Both the position numbers and the translations under genes were made by a program. From Anaeramoeba flamelloides (lineage: Eukaryota > Metamonada > Anaeramoebidae), in contig JANTQA010000029.1 of the NCBI GenBank assembly GCA_027625915.1, positions 4,712,001-4,776,000 on the forward strand: 64,000 bases of DNA. The letters run 5' to 3'. Shown here one piece after another: positions 47,401 to 57,763 of this stretch. Below the pieces are notes generated by a model. It saw only the letters and a program-made list of their open reading frames with translations, was not told the origin of the DNA and ran no database searches. The first letter of the stretch is position 1. Every line of letters begins with the position of its first letter.

Positions 47401-49121
47401 ATGATAAAAAATCAGAAAGAAATGGAAATTTCCTCGAAAAAAAAATGAAAAAGCATAAATCTAAAAATAAAAAAGTCCGCTTTCTTTCTCAAGACAAAAT
47501 CAATTTACAAACATTTAAAAAACCATCTGAAAATTTAATCAATGCAAATGATTCTGAAAAAAAACAATTGTTACATCTTTCTGACAGAATTAACGTTAAA
47601 GTCAAAAAAAAATTTAAAAGTATTCGTAAAAACTTTTCCATTAAAAACGCAAAAACCGTTGATCAGGATGGATATCAAAGAATTGATACCATTACATCGA
47701 ATTTTATTAATGAATCAACTGATGGCGAATATAAAAAAGGATATACTTACAATAACATTAAACAAGACGTGGGAAATGAAGACGAATATTCCATTCGTAA
47801 AAAATCATATGCTAGTGAATTTGAAAATCGATTCAATATTAAGGATAACAAAAAACAAATTATTTTTTTAAAGAAAAAAAAAAATGGAAAAGGAAAATTA
47901 ATAACGAAGAAATCAAAAATTTCAAAAGATGAAATAAAATACAAAAGAATTAATGAATTCATTCTAAAAAATTGCATGGAATTGCAGGATCACATTCTTT
48001 TTATTGGTTCGATATCAGATTTTAAATATTTTCTAAATTCAATTCGCGAACAAGAAATTTTTGAATACTTTGAAAATATTGAAAAAGCAAAGCAAAGAAA
48101 AATTGAATCAACTAATTTAGATCTTGATCTAACAGAAAACCAAACTTCTGATAAAGAAAGTTCGGATGATGGGTATGCTTTAAATGAACTTGAATCATCA
48201 ACACAATCAGACACATTTGAACCAACTTCAATTGTTTACATCTGCAATACTATACCCAATGAGAGACAATTTAAAGAAATCAATTCATCGAGTTTTGGTT
48301 TTGCAAATATATTTTTTTGTATATGCACACCCTTTGAGATATCAGTATGGGATAAATTACATTTAAAAATGGCAAAAGGTTTAATTATATTACCTAATTT
48401 CCAAAAATTTCAAGAAATTGAATTAGAAGATAAGCATGAGTATGTAATAGATTCAGATACAATTTACTTGGCAAGAATGTTACTTTCAAGAAAGCACCAA
48501 ACTAACTTAACAATTGAACTTTGCCATCCTTCAAATATTTCTTATTTTGAATTAACCAGAAATAAAGATAATCCAAATAATAGTTTGAATAATAAAACAA
48601 AAATCCATGGGGAGGGGAAGGGGATGGAGGAGGAGGAGGAGGAGGAGGAGGAGAAGGAGAAGGGTAAAGGTGGAAAGAAAGATGGAAAGAAAGATGGAAA
48701 AAAAGATGGATTTAAAATAAATGATTATTTTCCAAATTATTTCTATAATCAAGTGTTTGCTTCAGGAAAAATTTTTATTGAAGGATTTTTTGATAGTTTA
48801 TTTGCTAACTCTTTTTTTAATCCCGATATTTTGCAAATAATAAAACGATTAACTAGATTTAGCCAACTAAATATTTCGAAAAATCTTCAACAATCTAGAT
48901 TTTTTAGCATCCCCTTACCTAAAGTTATGATTAATAAAAGTTTTCAAAATTTATTTTATTTTTTACTTGAAAAAAAAAATATTCTCGCTTTAGGTTTATT
49001 AAGAGCTGAGAATTTTAATAAATTAAATAACGTACTTCCTTACGTTTTAATAAACCCAAACCCCGAAACCACTTTATATGCTGATGATAAAGTTTATATT
49101 CTTGGTGGAAATAATAAATAA
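32478..49121 (+). CDS. Slo/BK-type potassium channel (9 exons)
   Basis: Exons 32478-32614, 32730-32832, 33015-33172, 33266-33331, 33424-33533, 38299-38432, 38543-38797, 41363-41731 and 46332-49121 join in frame at every GT-AG junction to 1373 residues. Exon 1 encodes a likely S0 helix (YGTWLYIFIFLLIPTIIIV), a Slo hallmark. S1-S3 follow. S4 is LRPLRAFRIGRTFRLL with arginines at 172, 175, 178, 181 and 184. The selectivity filter TVGYGD is at 240-245. RCK1 starts at HVILTGS (about 279) and runs through ACIILANK to LNCLYPGTSTFLSNLI; RCK2 starts near 995 (HILFIGS) and ends PYVLINPNPETTLYADDK. A 400-residue charged linker separates the two. Expected role: K+ efflux gated by voltage and cytosolic ligand. 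The Slo1 calcium bowl is not recognisable; a Glu/Lys repeat occupies its place. Slo1 against Slo2/3 is undecided. Confidence 0.92.
34105..34291 (+). repeat. Family C repeat, second copy
   Basis: CGAACCTTTTTAAGGTAAAT, TTTTGCAGTAAAATGGTTTT and ATTGACTCAATATTCTTTTA parallel 32147-32260; similarity to 30990-31240 continues upstream (CGAAATTCTCAAAA..TTGATTTA..TCTTGG). It ends at the TTAA of the next element. Confidence 0.5.
34296..34352. repeat. 57-bp TTAA-bounded hairpin
   Basis: Starts GGTAC, ends GATACC, with TTAA at 34292-34295 and 34353-34356. Too short to be an autonomous element; a minimal MITE or a remnant joined to the next element. Confidence 0.5.
34357..34527. mobile_element. 171-bp TTAA-flanked MITE
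   Basis: Inverted ends GGGACTAGTCTCTATTATTT and its near-complement (AATAGAGAATAGTCCC), TTAA at 34353-34356 and 34528-34531. Non-coding. Confidence 0.75.
36104..36475 (-). mobile_element. 5'-truncated LINE, second lineage, reversed
   Basis: Read on the - strand it encodes FRTFTNCLNRYYYV.., a zinc-knuckle-like C-x2-C..H-x5-C (FCTLCLK .. NHFLWVCPYY) and a C-terminal ..LSLRATRV stop, parallel to the C-terminus of the + strand LINE next door. The tail is (TAA)n, at 36104-36118. Only the last 370 bp are present. A shorter copy of the same lineage is at 42101-42190. Confidence 0.85.
36495..37800 (+). mobile_element. 5'-truncated non-LTR retrotransposon (LINE)
   Basis: A 1306-bp insert with a perfect 16-bp target duplication (AATATCCGTGGGTTTT at 36479-36494 and 37801-37816). 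It begins inside the reverse transcriptase at motif A (F-D-S-I-Q-H), continues with GVYQGDPLSPILFAF and catalytic YADD (36701-36712), the thumb, and a C-terminal C-x2-C..H-x5-C knuckle (CDLCKEK..DHFLWDCPAY). The protein frame ends LTKFLKKSLEIRAHRR just before the A-rich tail. About three frame breaks (near 36960, 37245 and 37640), so it is dead. Clade not determinable without the endonuclease. It lies sense-oriented in channel intron 5. Confidence 0.93.
37869..38108 (+). repeat. Family D element, copy 2
   Basis: Left end GTCAAGTGCCTAGGTTTTTT, right end AAAACCTAACGACATTT; the interior TTTAACTCAATTCTTTTAAA matches 5160-5200. The left end is partly duplicated (GTCAAGTGCC three times by 37945). 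Lies about 190 bp before channel exon 6. Confidence 0.5.
38830..39800 (+). repeat. Family G repeat, full-length copy
   Basis: Partner of the reversed copy at 29600-30565 and the partial copy at 6489-6700; aligned blocks are listed there. The frame at 38918-39112 that looks exon-like is part of this repeat. Confidence 0.7.
39962..40645 (+). mobile_element. Family E TTAA element, copy 2
   Basis: TTAA at 39958-39961 and 40646-40649, terminal inverted repeat of about 17 bp (TGGCCGAGTCATTACGG against GAGTCTAGTCATTTATA). It serves as the uninterrupted reference for copy 1, which has a MITE inserted. Non-coding. Confidence 0.75.
42101..42190 (-). mobile_element. LINE 3' end, second lineage
   Basis: Matches 36119-36205 closely (GAAGAAGTGTAAATTACACT, then TAATTTAAGCGTAAAATCAT), 5'-truncated after about 90 bp. 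Includes the AGTGTAATTTACACT hairpin at the extreme 3' end. Confidence 0.8.
43015..43597 (-). repeat. Family B element, copy 3 (reversed)
   Basis: Best-defined ends of the family: CTATTTACAATAAAGTGGGG at the left and CCCACTTTATTGGAAATACC at the right form an inverted repeat of about 24 bp. Interior, reversed, matches copies 1 and 2 (ATAATCTTTGTTAGTGAAAG; GAAAACAATGTACGGCC). Confidence 0.75.
44690..45180 (-). repeat. Family E element, copy 3 (reversed, partial)
   Basis: The reverse complement matches 39965-40450: GTAATTACGGTGAAAAATAA, GTGTCCAAAGAGAGACACTT, TTTGAAGTGTCGCTCTTTGA, AATTGAAGAAATTTAAGC. The distal end is not recognisable. Confidence 0.65.
48600..48712 (+). repeat. Coding GAG/GGA and (GATGGAAAGAAA)n minisatellite
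   Basis: In frame within channel exon 9, encoding a run of nine Glu, then KEKGKGG and KKDG repeats. G-rich against an AT-rich background. It lies immediately before the FASGKIFIEGFFDSLFANSFF segment of RCK2. Confidence 0.85.
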
Positions 49122-50406
49122 TTCATTTATTTTTGATTTTTATTACTTTTATATTTATATTTTGCCAATGGACAAATCATTTACCACAAGTAACATAGAT
49201 TGGAATTTTTTTTTTTTATTATTTGCAAATTATAAAATTTTGGTTTTCTTTTTAAAAATAGAAACGAAATTCCAAAAATTTGGACACGGTTTAAACAGTT
49301 GAAAGAATAGCAATACTTAACTTTATATTTAATTTGGGAATAATTTTGATTTTACAAACTATTTCATTTTTTGTCTTTTTTGTTTTGTTTTCATTTCCTT
49401 TTTTCCAGTTACGTAATCTTTTTTGTTGGATCTGTGAATTTTTTTCCTTGGTTGATAGAAGGTTAGTGTTGAGTTTGTTTAATAGAAAATCACATACAAT
49501 TTGTCCATGGTTCACTAGTATGAAAAAATAAAATTGAAAAAAAAAAGTTAGACAAAACTACTCGATTCCTTAACCTTTCAAATTGAAGAATAAAGTTTAT
49601 TCACAATATAATCAAAATTCCAGAACTTTAAAATTCATGAGACTATTGTATTTATTGTTGTTAATAGTACTACGATTTTGAAAAGTCTCTAGTCTAGAAA
49701 AAAAGGCATTTTTCGGGTAAAAAACTACAAAAAAACGGAAGAATGAATTATTGATTAATTCAACTTGGAGATATTTACTTTGAGAGGTAATAACAAATAG
49801 TTATGAAAACATTGTACTCATCTAATAAAACTGAAACAGAGAAAAAAAATTACCGATGATAACTATTGAAAAATCAAAAAAAACAGATTTTTTTAAATTT
49901 ATATTAATAAATAATTTCAAAATAGTCTAAATAATTGGTTATCAGTTTGAAAGATTTTTATTAAATTTAAAATACTTTTAAAATCTATGATTATAACCTC
50001 TTAACTGTGTAAATAAAAATCTTCAAATTTTTTACTATTAAATTTAAAAAAAATCTTACTGGAAAATTGAATTTTCCAATTTATATTGTAAAATATCTTT
50101 AAAAATATTATTTGATCCAAGATCCTTTATTAACTAATAGTGTTTATTATAAGTGAAGTTATCAAAAAGTGTAAAATTAGCAAATGTTTGATTTTTTTTT
50201 GAAAACATTTTTTCATGATCGTGTTATCTTATCATTCGATCGATCAACAATTTTTGGTGAAATTTCAACAAATTTACCAAAACATTTTATGTTCCACTCA
50301 TTTAATTTTTTTAGACACAAACTAATTTTTAATTTTTTTTTTTTTATTTTTTTCTTTTATTTGGATGAAAAAGATTAGTTATAAAAATTATTAATACTGG
50401 GTAACT

Positions 50407-51935
50407 TATATCCCTTAGCACCCCAAATATACTAAAAACATTTCAACCAAAATTTTATAATTTGAAATGTTATCAAAGGATTATAAGATATAGAATTTAT
50501 AACCAATTATCTTAGATATAAAAATTTATAATTAAAAATTGTACAGTTTCTTACAATAAAAAAATAACTTGATAAAAATTATTTTCAACATACGTAAATT
50601 GTTTTTGATAATTGTGATTTTATTATTTTTCCATTCAAATTTTGTCAAAAAAAAAAAAATTTTTTTTTTTTTGAAAAGTTTATCTACAGATCAAAAACCT
50701 CTTATTTTTAATGATTAAAACACATCATACATTACTGTAAATTTTTTTGGGGACCCTTTGCAGCCCCAAAATTACCTAAAATACTTGATTAAATAATTTA
50801 TTCATTACAAAAGTTATTTTGACATCACATAGAAAAATTGTTTTATCTACTGAAAACTATTCAATATCAATATCTATATAAGATTCTTAATAATTTAAAA
50901 AGAAAAAAAAATATAAATTAAATTTGAACAAAAAATCAGATTTTTTTTTTCATTTTAAAATTTGGAAATTTTTTCAACAAGATTTTTTTTGAAATTTAAA
51001 TTATTTGGTCAATAGTTAGAGTCAGATTAATATTTGATTTTTTTTTTTTTAATTTTAACTATTTTTTAATTTTCAACTTTTTAAAATCTAGACATAAAAA
51101 AATAATATTATTGAATTAGAGATCAAATATCATAACTTATTTTCCAAGGTCTGTATTAATTTAGATTGGAAAAAGTCAAATTTTACAAATTATTATTCAA
51201 ATTTTTACAAATAACAAAATTCAAAAAAAATAAATTTGGTTTCGAAGAATATTTTTATATTTTTGAATAATATTTAAGAGTTATTTTTTTTTTTTTTTAA
51301 ATTTAGGGTTGATTATTTTATCTATTAAAAAATTTTTATTTGTTTAATTCCGATTTATTAAATGAAATTATTATAGGATTTTTTTTTTTTTTTTGTTTTT
51401 TCAAATAATTTCTATTTCTTAAATTAAAGTTTTTTAAAATTATTCATACTAAAATTTTAATTTTGACCCAAAGAAATAAATTTTATTTTTCTCTGGATTG
51501 GATATTTATTGAAATTATTTCAGTAATTTATTACTGAAAAAAAAATGAAAATTTTTCAATTATATATATTTTTTGTTTATTTTTTTTATCATAAAATTAA
51601 TAATGTTTTTATTATTATCATTAATAAAGTAACGTGTTGAATTTTGAATTGCTATTATTGTAATAAAATTTCTGATTTTAAAATAAAAATAAAAATAAAA
51701 ATATTTAAAAAAATGTAAAAATGAATAATTATTATTTTTTTTTTCCAATTTCAAAAAAAAAAAAAAACCAATAACATAATTACCATACCCTTGAACTAGG
51801 TTGACTTTTTATTAAAATATAAATCTGTATAAAAGATAAATAAGAAAATAAATATATTAGTACATCAGTGTCATTTTAAATCTTTTTTAAAAAACTTGAT
51901 GAATTTTAAGCAAATCCGGGGTGCTAAGGGATATA
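50407..51935. mobile_element. 1.5-kb segment bounded by a perfect 18-bp inverted repeat
   Basis: TATATCCCTTAGCACCCC at 50407-50424 is exactly inverted at 51918-51935. The interior is extremely AT-rich without coding frames. A diverged direct copy of the left end (CCCTTTGCAGCCCCAAAATT) occurs at 50755-50774, suggesting an internal or nested element. Probably a non-autonomous DNA transposon; no target duplication resolved. Confidence 0.65.
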
Positions 51936-52029
51936 TATATAAATTACTTCTAAAACTTTCTACTGTTATTTGAAAGTATTTTTATTCCCCTTGTCACCAA
52001 CTCTAGAATATTTTAATAATTTGTGAAAA

Positions 52030-52252
52030 GTACCAGACATATGAAGAAACTGATTTTTCAACCTTTTTGGAGGTAAATTTTGAATTTGGTTGATAAGAAA
52101 AAGAATTGTAACCAAAAAGACAAATTTTCAAAAAACACTCCTAAAAATTGTTATAAAACAACTTTTCTTGACTGAACATTCTTTTAAGTTAAGAGAAGTA
52201 TTTTTAGTTCTAAAATTTATTTTCACAAACAATAATTTTGGATAGTCCTTAA
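52030..52252 (+). repeat. Family C repeat, third copy
   Basis: AACCTTTTTGGAGGTAAATT and TTGACTGAACATTCTTTTAA parallel 34115-34235. Its right end GGATAGTCCTTAA faces the left end of the next element (TTAAGGACTATC), a 12-bp perfect inverted repeat across the junction. Confidence 0.5.
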
Positions 52253-52269
52253 ATGTTTTGAACAGTTAA

Positions 52270-53170
52270 GGACTATCTAAAATAAAGCCACCATGGGAGT
52301 CTCACTAATCAAGACATTGGCAAATTCGACTTTTTATCGCTTTAGATCCAGAAGAACTATAAAATTTTGAATTTTTAGGAATTTGTAATTGTTCGTGATG
52401 GAATTAAAAATTGTAAGCTGGTAGTAAAAACCTAAACCAAACCCTTTTTGTTTTAAGAAAAGTACAGTGATCAAAATAATGCGTACACAAAGACTATAAT
52501 CCGTGTTTCAAAATATTATCCGTGCTTTTTTTTCTTCTTGTACCGAGGCAACACCCAATCTACTACCAAATAGTATACCTAAGTTCAAATCAATTTTGAA
52601 GGTAAAGGCCCTTGATATTTTGAGTAAAATTTAAATTATTCATGTAAATAGTTGAAAATTTTCCATAATATTCACAATTGTTTTGCATTTTTTTGTTTTT
52701 TTGATAAATAAAATTAATCTAAAAAATTTTACTCTATTTTTTGAGATAAATTTTGAAATTTGATCCTTCATTTTTAGAATTTCTTTTTAAATAATACAAC
52801 TTTAAGAAACCAATACCATATTTTTTTAGGGTTTATTATCATTTTCTTTGATTGGTTAGTGTTTAGGTATTCTATAACAAAAAAACACGTTTTTATTTTG
52901 AAACACGCATAAAATTTTTTTGCACGGTTTATTTTGACTACAGTATTATCTAGTTTCCAATAAAAACCTCTGAAAAAATCGAGTTAGAATAAAAAGGGTT
53001 GGGTTTAGGATAACAGTACTAACTTCCAATGAAGAATCTGATCAGGTAAAATTACAAATTCCTAAAAATTCGAAATATAATTGTTCTTCTGGATCTAAAG
53101 AAATAAAAAGTCGAATTTACCGATGTTTTGATTAGTGAGACTCCCATGGTGGCTTTATTTTAGATAGCCC
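52270..53170. mobile_element. TTAA-flanked transposon with long arms, carrying a nested element
   Basis: Arms of about 135 bp: GGACTATCTAAAATAAAGCC at the left, inverted at the right end (GGCTTTATTTTAGATAGCCC), sharing CACCATGGGAGTCTCACTAA, AAATTCGACTTTTTAT and TTTAGATCCAGAAGAAC. TTAA at 52266-52269 and 53171-53174. Inside is a complete Tc1-type element at 52465-52943. Non-coding. Confidence 0.85.
52465..52943. mobile_element. Tc1/mariner-type element nested in the TTAA transposon
   Basis: A 479-bp element with TA at 52463-52464 and 52944-52945. Ends CAGTGATCAAAATAATGCGT and (reversed) CTGTAGTCAAAATAAACCGT; both arms then share CGTGTTTCAAAATA. The CAGTG..CAAAATAATGCGTAC wording is typical of Tc1/pogo termini. 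No transposase frame, so non-autonomous. Confidence 0.85.
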
Positions 53171-54952
53171 TTAACCCTTAACAATAAAAATCAAAACTCT
53201 AAAAAAATTTGAGATATCATGTTTTGGCCTGTCTCTTGGATATTAAAATTTTTCGATCTTTTAATTTAATATTTTTAATAATGAAAATGTAATCAATAAG
53301 AAAAAATTTTTGAAATTTTTCAAATTAAAAACTCAAATTTCTATTAAGGAGAAGGGTTGACATAATTAGTTTAAATGTTTGTTTTATATCCTCTATTTAA
53401 TAGAAAATAAAACGAAATGGATATTAATCATTTATGAAAAATACTAAAATAGCGAAAAAAAGTTAAACACGATTTTAAATCAGTAATCATTTAAATGCGA
53501 ACTAAAAGTAAAATCAATAAAAAGAAAAAATAAATAAACTTCAAATAAAAATCATTTATATTATTTTCAATCGAACCAACACCTTCTTATTTTAAATCCC
53601 ATTTTTTGACAGAATCTTTAAAGTGGTTTTTCGAGATCTCGAAAAGAGTATTTTTACATAACATTTTTTGATATAAGATCAAACAAAGAAAAATTCTATT
53701 GAAAAGAAAGTATTCAAAAAACTGTTAGCTGTCTTTAACCCTTCCATTTTGTGTTTAAATCAATCATTTTTTCTTTTATTAATATATCTTATTTTTATTC
53801 TATTAAAGGTGAACAATTAAGAATTCCATTTAACTTTTTATTTACCAAACGAAAATCATTTATTTCAAAAATTGTTTTCAAGAGTAATTTAAAAGTTAAA
53901 CTTTTCAAGATATTATCTCAGTTCTATAAAGGTTTCGTTTAGTAAATTAGAATTATAATATTGTTAATAATTCTTAATAATTCATTTCTTTTCGAAAAAA
54001 AAATAATTGTATTGTTTTTATTTTTGAATTAAGAGTATTCCTTCTTTTATCATTATCCGAGAATTATAATGGTATCTGAACTATTATGAGTTGTTGTGGG
54101 ATAATTGAGGATTAAAATTCATTTATATATTAATGAAGAATATTTATAATTACGTTGGAGAACAACCAAAGTTAAAATTGTTATTTGTATTGTTTTCATT
54201 TGGAAAAGTGCAGTTTCTTTATGTGAAATATATATTAATAGGAGGGTGATGTTGTTCAAATTGTTTTTTAAAAAATGTTATGAAAAGTATCAAAAAAGAT
54301 GTTCATTTATAAAATGTTGACAATCTACAATTGATCACTGACCGTTTTTCAAAGTTGACTGAAATTGGAGAATTAACCAAATCACAAAAAATAAAATAAT
54401 ATTTGTTTTTACAAAAATAAAAATTACACTTTGGATTAAATTTCAATCCAAAAGAATTTTTTATTTTTCAAAATCAAAACATTTAAGGAGAAGGTTGTCG
54501 AGTTTCAAATTTAAAATTGGTATTAAATTCAAAATTTACTTGAAAACATAATCGAAAAAAGTTAAATTCGAAAATTAAATTCAACACAAAGCAATATTAA
54601 AAAATTATTAGATTTAAAAAAAGGAGAAAAATGGTTTACTTTGGGTTTCCAAATCACAACCTCAGAGAAAAATTGATCTATCAAGATAAAAATTATTTCA
54701 ATAATTGTGTTTTTAAAATCGATCTTTTCGTAAAATTTTAAGGATAGAATTTGTGCATATTATCTTTTCAAGAACACGAAAAAGGAAGGGTGTGTCTATT
54801 AATGGGATTGGTTGTGAATAATCAGTAAAAACAAAAAAGTATATAAAAAGATCTATGAAATAATTATTATTTACTTTCTTTTTAATCACCCAAAGAACAA
54901 CCTAATCTTTTGTTTACAATTTTATTAAAGCTTTTTTCCAAACTAACTACCA

Positions 54953-55828
54953 ATGAAATCCTTTTCACTACATTCAAGACTTACCCCTAGATCGCAATTA
55001 TCAAAAAAGGAAAAAAATGTACAGCATACTAACCCCTATTTGCTGTATGGTTACAGAAACAAATATTCAAAAAACGAATCGATTGTCTCAATTTTCCAGT
55101 TACACAATGAAACAATCAACATTTGGAGCCATTTTTTTTGCTTTGTCCTTACCATCCTTTTCAATTTAAGGGTCTATTTTAGTAATGAGTATTTCCAATA
55201 TCTGACTTTTTCAGAAAAAATGGTCTATGCGCTCTTTATGCTGGGCTGCTTATGTGGGTATGGTAACTCGACACTTTTACATGTGTTTGATTGCATCTCT
55301 GTTACGACATCAAAGTTTTTATTGAAAGTCGATCTTACAGGGATTGTCTTGATGATTGTTACCGGCTTCCACTCCTTCATTTATTTTATATATTTCGAAT
55401 TCCCCACAATCCGAAATATTTATATGCTCATGCCTGTTGTGTTGATCAGTATACTCATGTTCTTGACGTGGGTACCCCAGGGGTTTTTAGTCAAATTCAG
55501 ATGGCTACGAACTGTCTTGATCACCTTACTATTTGGATCAGGGATAATCCCAAGCTTCCATCTTTTATTCTTAATACCTTCCCCTATTCGTTGGAGCATT
55601 TTCTTTAGTCTAGCCTTAATGTTTGCAGTTATGACCCTTGGTGGTTTATGTTATGCCTTCTTCTTGCCAGAAAGGTGGATCAAAATTCCTATTATTTATA
55701 TCTTTGGCCACTCGCACCAATGGTGGCACTTTTTAGTAGCAGTCGCGACATATTTACATTATAGATCAATTTTGCTGAGTATACAGTATTATGTAACAAA
55801 TAATCCAAAAATATTTTATCCAAATTAA
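54953..55828 (+). CDS. PAQR/AdipoR family seven-helix membrane protein
   Basis: A single-exon 291-residue protein of the progestin and adipoQ receptor / hemolysin III superfamily, putative Zn-dependent lipid hydrolases or receptors of plasma or internal membranes. Family signatures in order: YLLYGYRNKYSKNESIVSIF and LHNETINIWSH in the N-terminal cytosolic part; STLLHVF (the S-x3-H zinc histidine); a D-x-x-G in KVDLTGIVLM; seven hydrophobic segments; and GHSHQWWHFLVAVATYLHY, giving the two C-terminal zinc-ligand histidines. All expected metal ligands are present, so it should be active. ATG 54953 is the first start and lies just upstream of the conserved region. The coding sequence is clearly GC-richer than its surroundings. 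AATAAA near 55863 may be the poly(A) signal. Ligand or substrate unknown. Confidence 0.94.
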   Translation: MKSFSLHSRLTPRSQLSKKEKNVQHTNPYLLYGYRNKYSKNESIVSIFQLHNETINIWSHFFCFVLTILFNLRVYFSNEYFQYLTFSEKMVYALFMLGCLCGYGNSTLLHVFDCISVTTSKFLLKVDLTGIVLMIVTGFHSFIYFIYFEFPTIRNIYMLMPVVLISILMFLTWVPQGFLVKFRWLRTVLITLLFGSGIIPSFHLLFLIPSPIRWSIFFSLALMFAVMTLGGLCYAFFLPERWIKIPIIYIFGHSHQWWHFLVAVATYLHYRSILLSIQYYVTNNPKIFYPN

Positions 55829-56138
55829 TTTCCTTTAGGCTTTCAATTTTAAATTATCGCACAATAAATAAAATTACTTTTTTTTTTGTTATGAATGTCA
55901 GTTTTACTAATTGGTCTTTATTTATTTTATATTGAAAGGTTTTACTTTAGATACTTTGTAACATAATTATGATTCAGCCGTTTCTCTAGAGTTATCTGAT
56001 TAAATATAAATTAATTGTAATTTTAAATCAGATACTAGAATTGCTGTTTTAAAGATATCAGTTTGAAGTAGAAAAACCAAAAACCAAGATTATCAAAATA
56101 AAGAATTTTTACTGTAACAATTGATATTATTGTTTAGT

Positions 56139-56581
56139 GAAAAATTTTGGAAACAGAAAAATGGTTGGACACCAATTTTAAATTGGGAACATTAGTAAAA
56201 ATGAAAATCAAATCCTATTGATAACTAGCTGACTAATATATTAATCCAAGTTTAAATGTGTTAAAAGTTCATTAATCTGTGGTGTGTATAGAATACTCAT
56301 TTGAATGTTTGATAACTAAAGTAGATCATGCTATTTTAACAAAAATCCAATTTTTAGTAAAGTTTACTATTTATTATGAAAATGGTAATTTTTTAACTTG
56401 CCTTTGATTATAAGAGATAAGGTTCTGAAAAAGTAAAATTACATTAATCGTTATTCTAATAAGTAGATTATTGTGATTTATTTTAGTTATTTCACAAACG
56501 ATTGAAATTAAAAATCATTTTCAGTAATGTTCCCAATTAAAATTGCTATCCAACTATTTTTCTCTTTTCAAAATTTTTCTC
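56139..56581. mobile_element. Foldback element with about 70-bp arms
   Basis: The left arm (AAAAATTTTGGAAACAGAAA .. GGTTGGACACCAATTTTAAA .. TTGGGAACATTAGT) is inverted at 56510-56581 (ACTGAAAATG side to AAAATTTTTCTC) with a modest number of changes. Centre 300 bp, non-coding. Target duplication not resolved. Confidence 0.7.
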
Positions 56582-56871
56582 TCAACCGTTAATAATAATT
56601 TCTATTCAATTGGTCATATTTTAACACATTATTCTTTTTATAAATAAAGAAAAAATGAATAAATTTAAAATATGGCTAAAAAATTATTTGAATAAAATAA
56701 TGGTTTGGGTTTTCTAAAGAGAATTGTTATCACCTTTATTATTGGGATAAATGGGAAAATTATTAAATTTCAAATTTGTTCTAATTTCAAAATTTTTCAA
56801 ATTCTAAATTTTTTCAAAATACTCAATTCCATTGAAATATATTTACTATGGGTATTTAAAAACTCCCTTTA

Positions 56872-56934
56872 AGGTAGGTTAAGGTATGTTAGGGTAGGTT
56901 TGTCTGTTAGAGTAGGCTTGTGTAGTATGTTAGG
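56872..56934. repeat. Degenerate TTAGGG-like G-rich tract
   Basis: Repeated GTTAGGGTAGG, GTTAAGGTATG and GTTAGAGTAGG units, G on the + strand, in otherwise very AT-rich DNA. It could be a short interstitial telomere-like tract or a simple minisatellite. Confidence 0.5.
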
Positions 56935-57763
56935 GAATTTTGATTAGGATTTTGAAAACAAAAATAATTAAGAAGATCAATTAGACTTTTGAAACTTGTA
57001 TTAAGTGAGTAAAATAATTTTACTTAGTTTTTAAGTTAAAATTGAGTTTCGAACAAATTTTTAAAATATTTAGTATTGATGATTTCATGATTTTGGATTT
57101 TCTACAAATTAAGTAATAAAATACTATTAATCCCAAAAAACTCTTTTTGATTTTTCCTCTGACAATTATCAAAACCCATTAATAACTTATATACCAATAA
57201 TTAATAATCAAGAAACTCTTCAAAAAGATGAAAAACTTCAATTTGGCCAGTTTTGAAAATTAATAATTTATCCCGATAAATCAGTTTTTTTGAATAGAAA
57301 TAATTAAAGATTTCGTTCACCTTGCAAAGATATTTGTAGATGATTTGTAGTAAATAATGGAAGTGATTAATCCTGAAATTTACAAAAATTTAAAAATATT
57401 AACCGAGAAAATTATTTAAGAATTAGGAATGTAACCAAAAAATTGATAATATTTGACACAAAAAATAATTAAAAGTATTTTTTTATTAATTAAAAAAGTT
57501 GACAAAATAAATTTTTAACAAATAAAAACTATATGTTAAAAAAAGTTAAGACTTTTTGATAAAAAATTATTTTTTACAAACTATTTAATTATAATTTTAT
57601 TGAAAATGTTTTAAGGTTTATATAAACATCTTTTTAATTTGAATAATAAAAAAATAAATACTTTGTTTGAAAAAACTATATATTTTTATTTATAAATTGA
57701 AAAAAATAAATAAATAAATAAATAAAATAAAATAAATAGTATTTCAATAGCGGATTTTGATAA

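Larger units (their letters stand above)
49122..54952. other. Intergenic, transposon-rich, no gene seen
   Basis: Holds a 1.5-kb inverted-repeat-bounded segment (50407-51935), a TTAA element with a nested Tc1-type element (52270-53170) and a family C fragment (about 52030-52252). The rest is AT-rich. The frame at 53751-53942, preceded by a possible acceptor, cannot be tied to any gene. Confidence 0.6.
55829..57763. other. Intergenic between PAQR and NOT1 genes (convergent)
   Basis: The two genes face each other. The gap contains one foldback element (56139-56581), a short G-rich telomere-like patch (56872-56934) and a (TAAA)n tract near 57705-57738 just past the NOT1 stop. No gene seen. Confidence 0.65.

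Noticed and set aside
53751-53942. Possible last exon of an unknown gene (acceptor near 53810, stop at 53942)
   Set aside because: No upstream exon and no similarity; composition fits random A/T-rich sequence.
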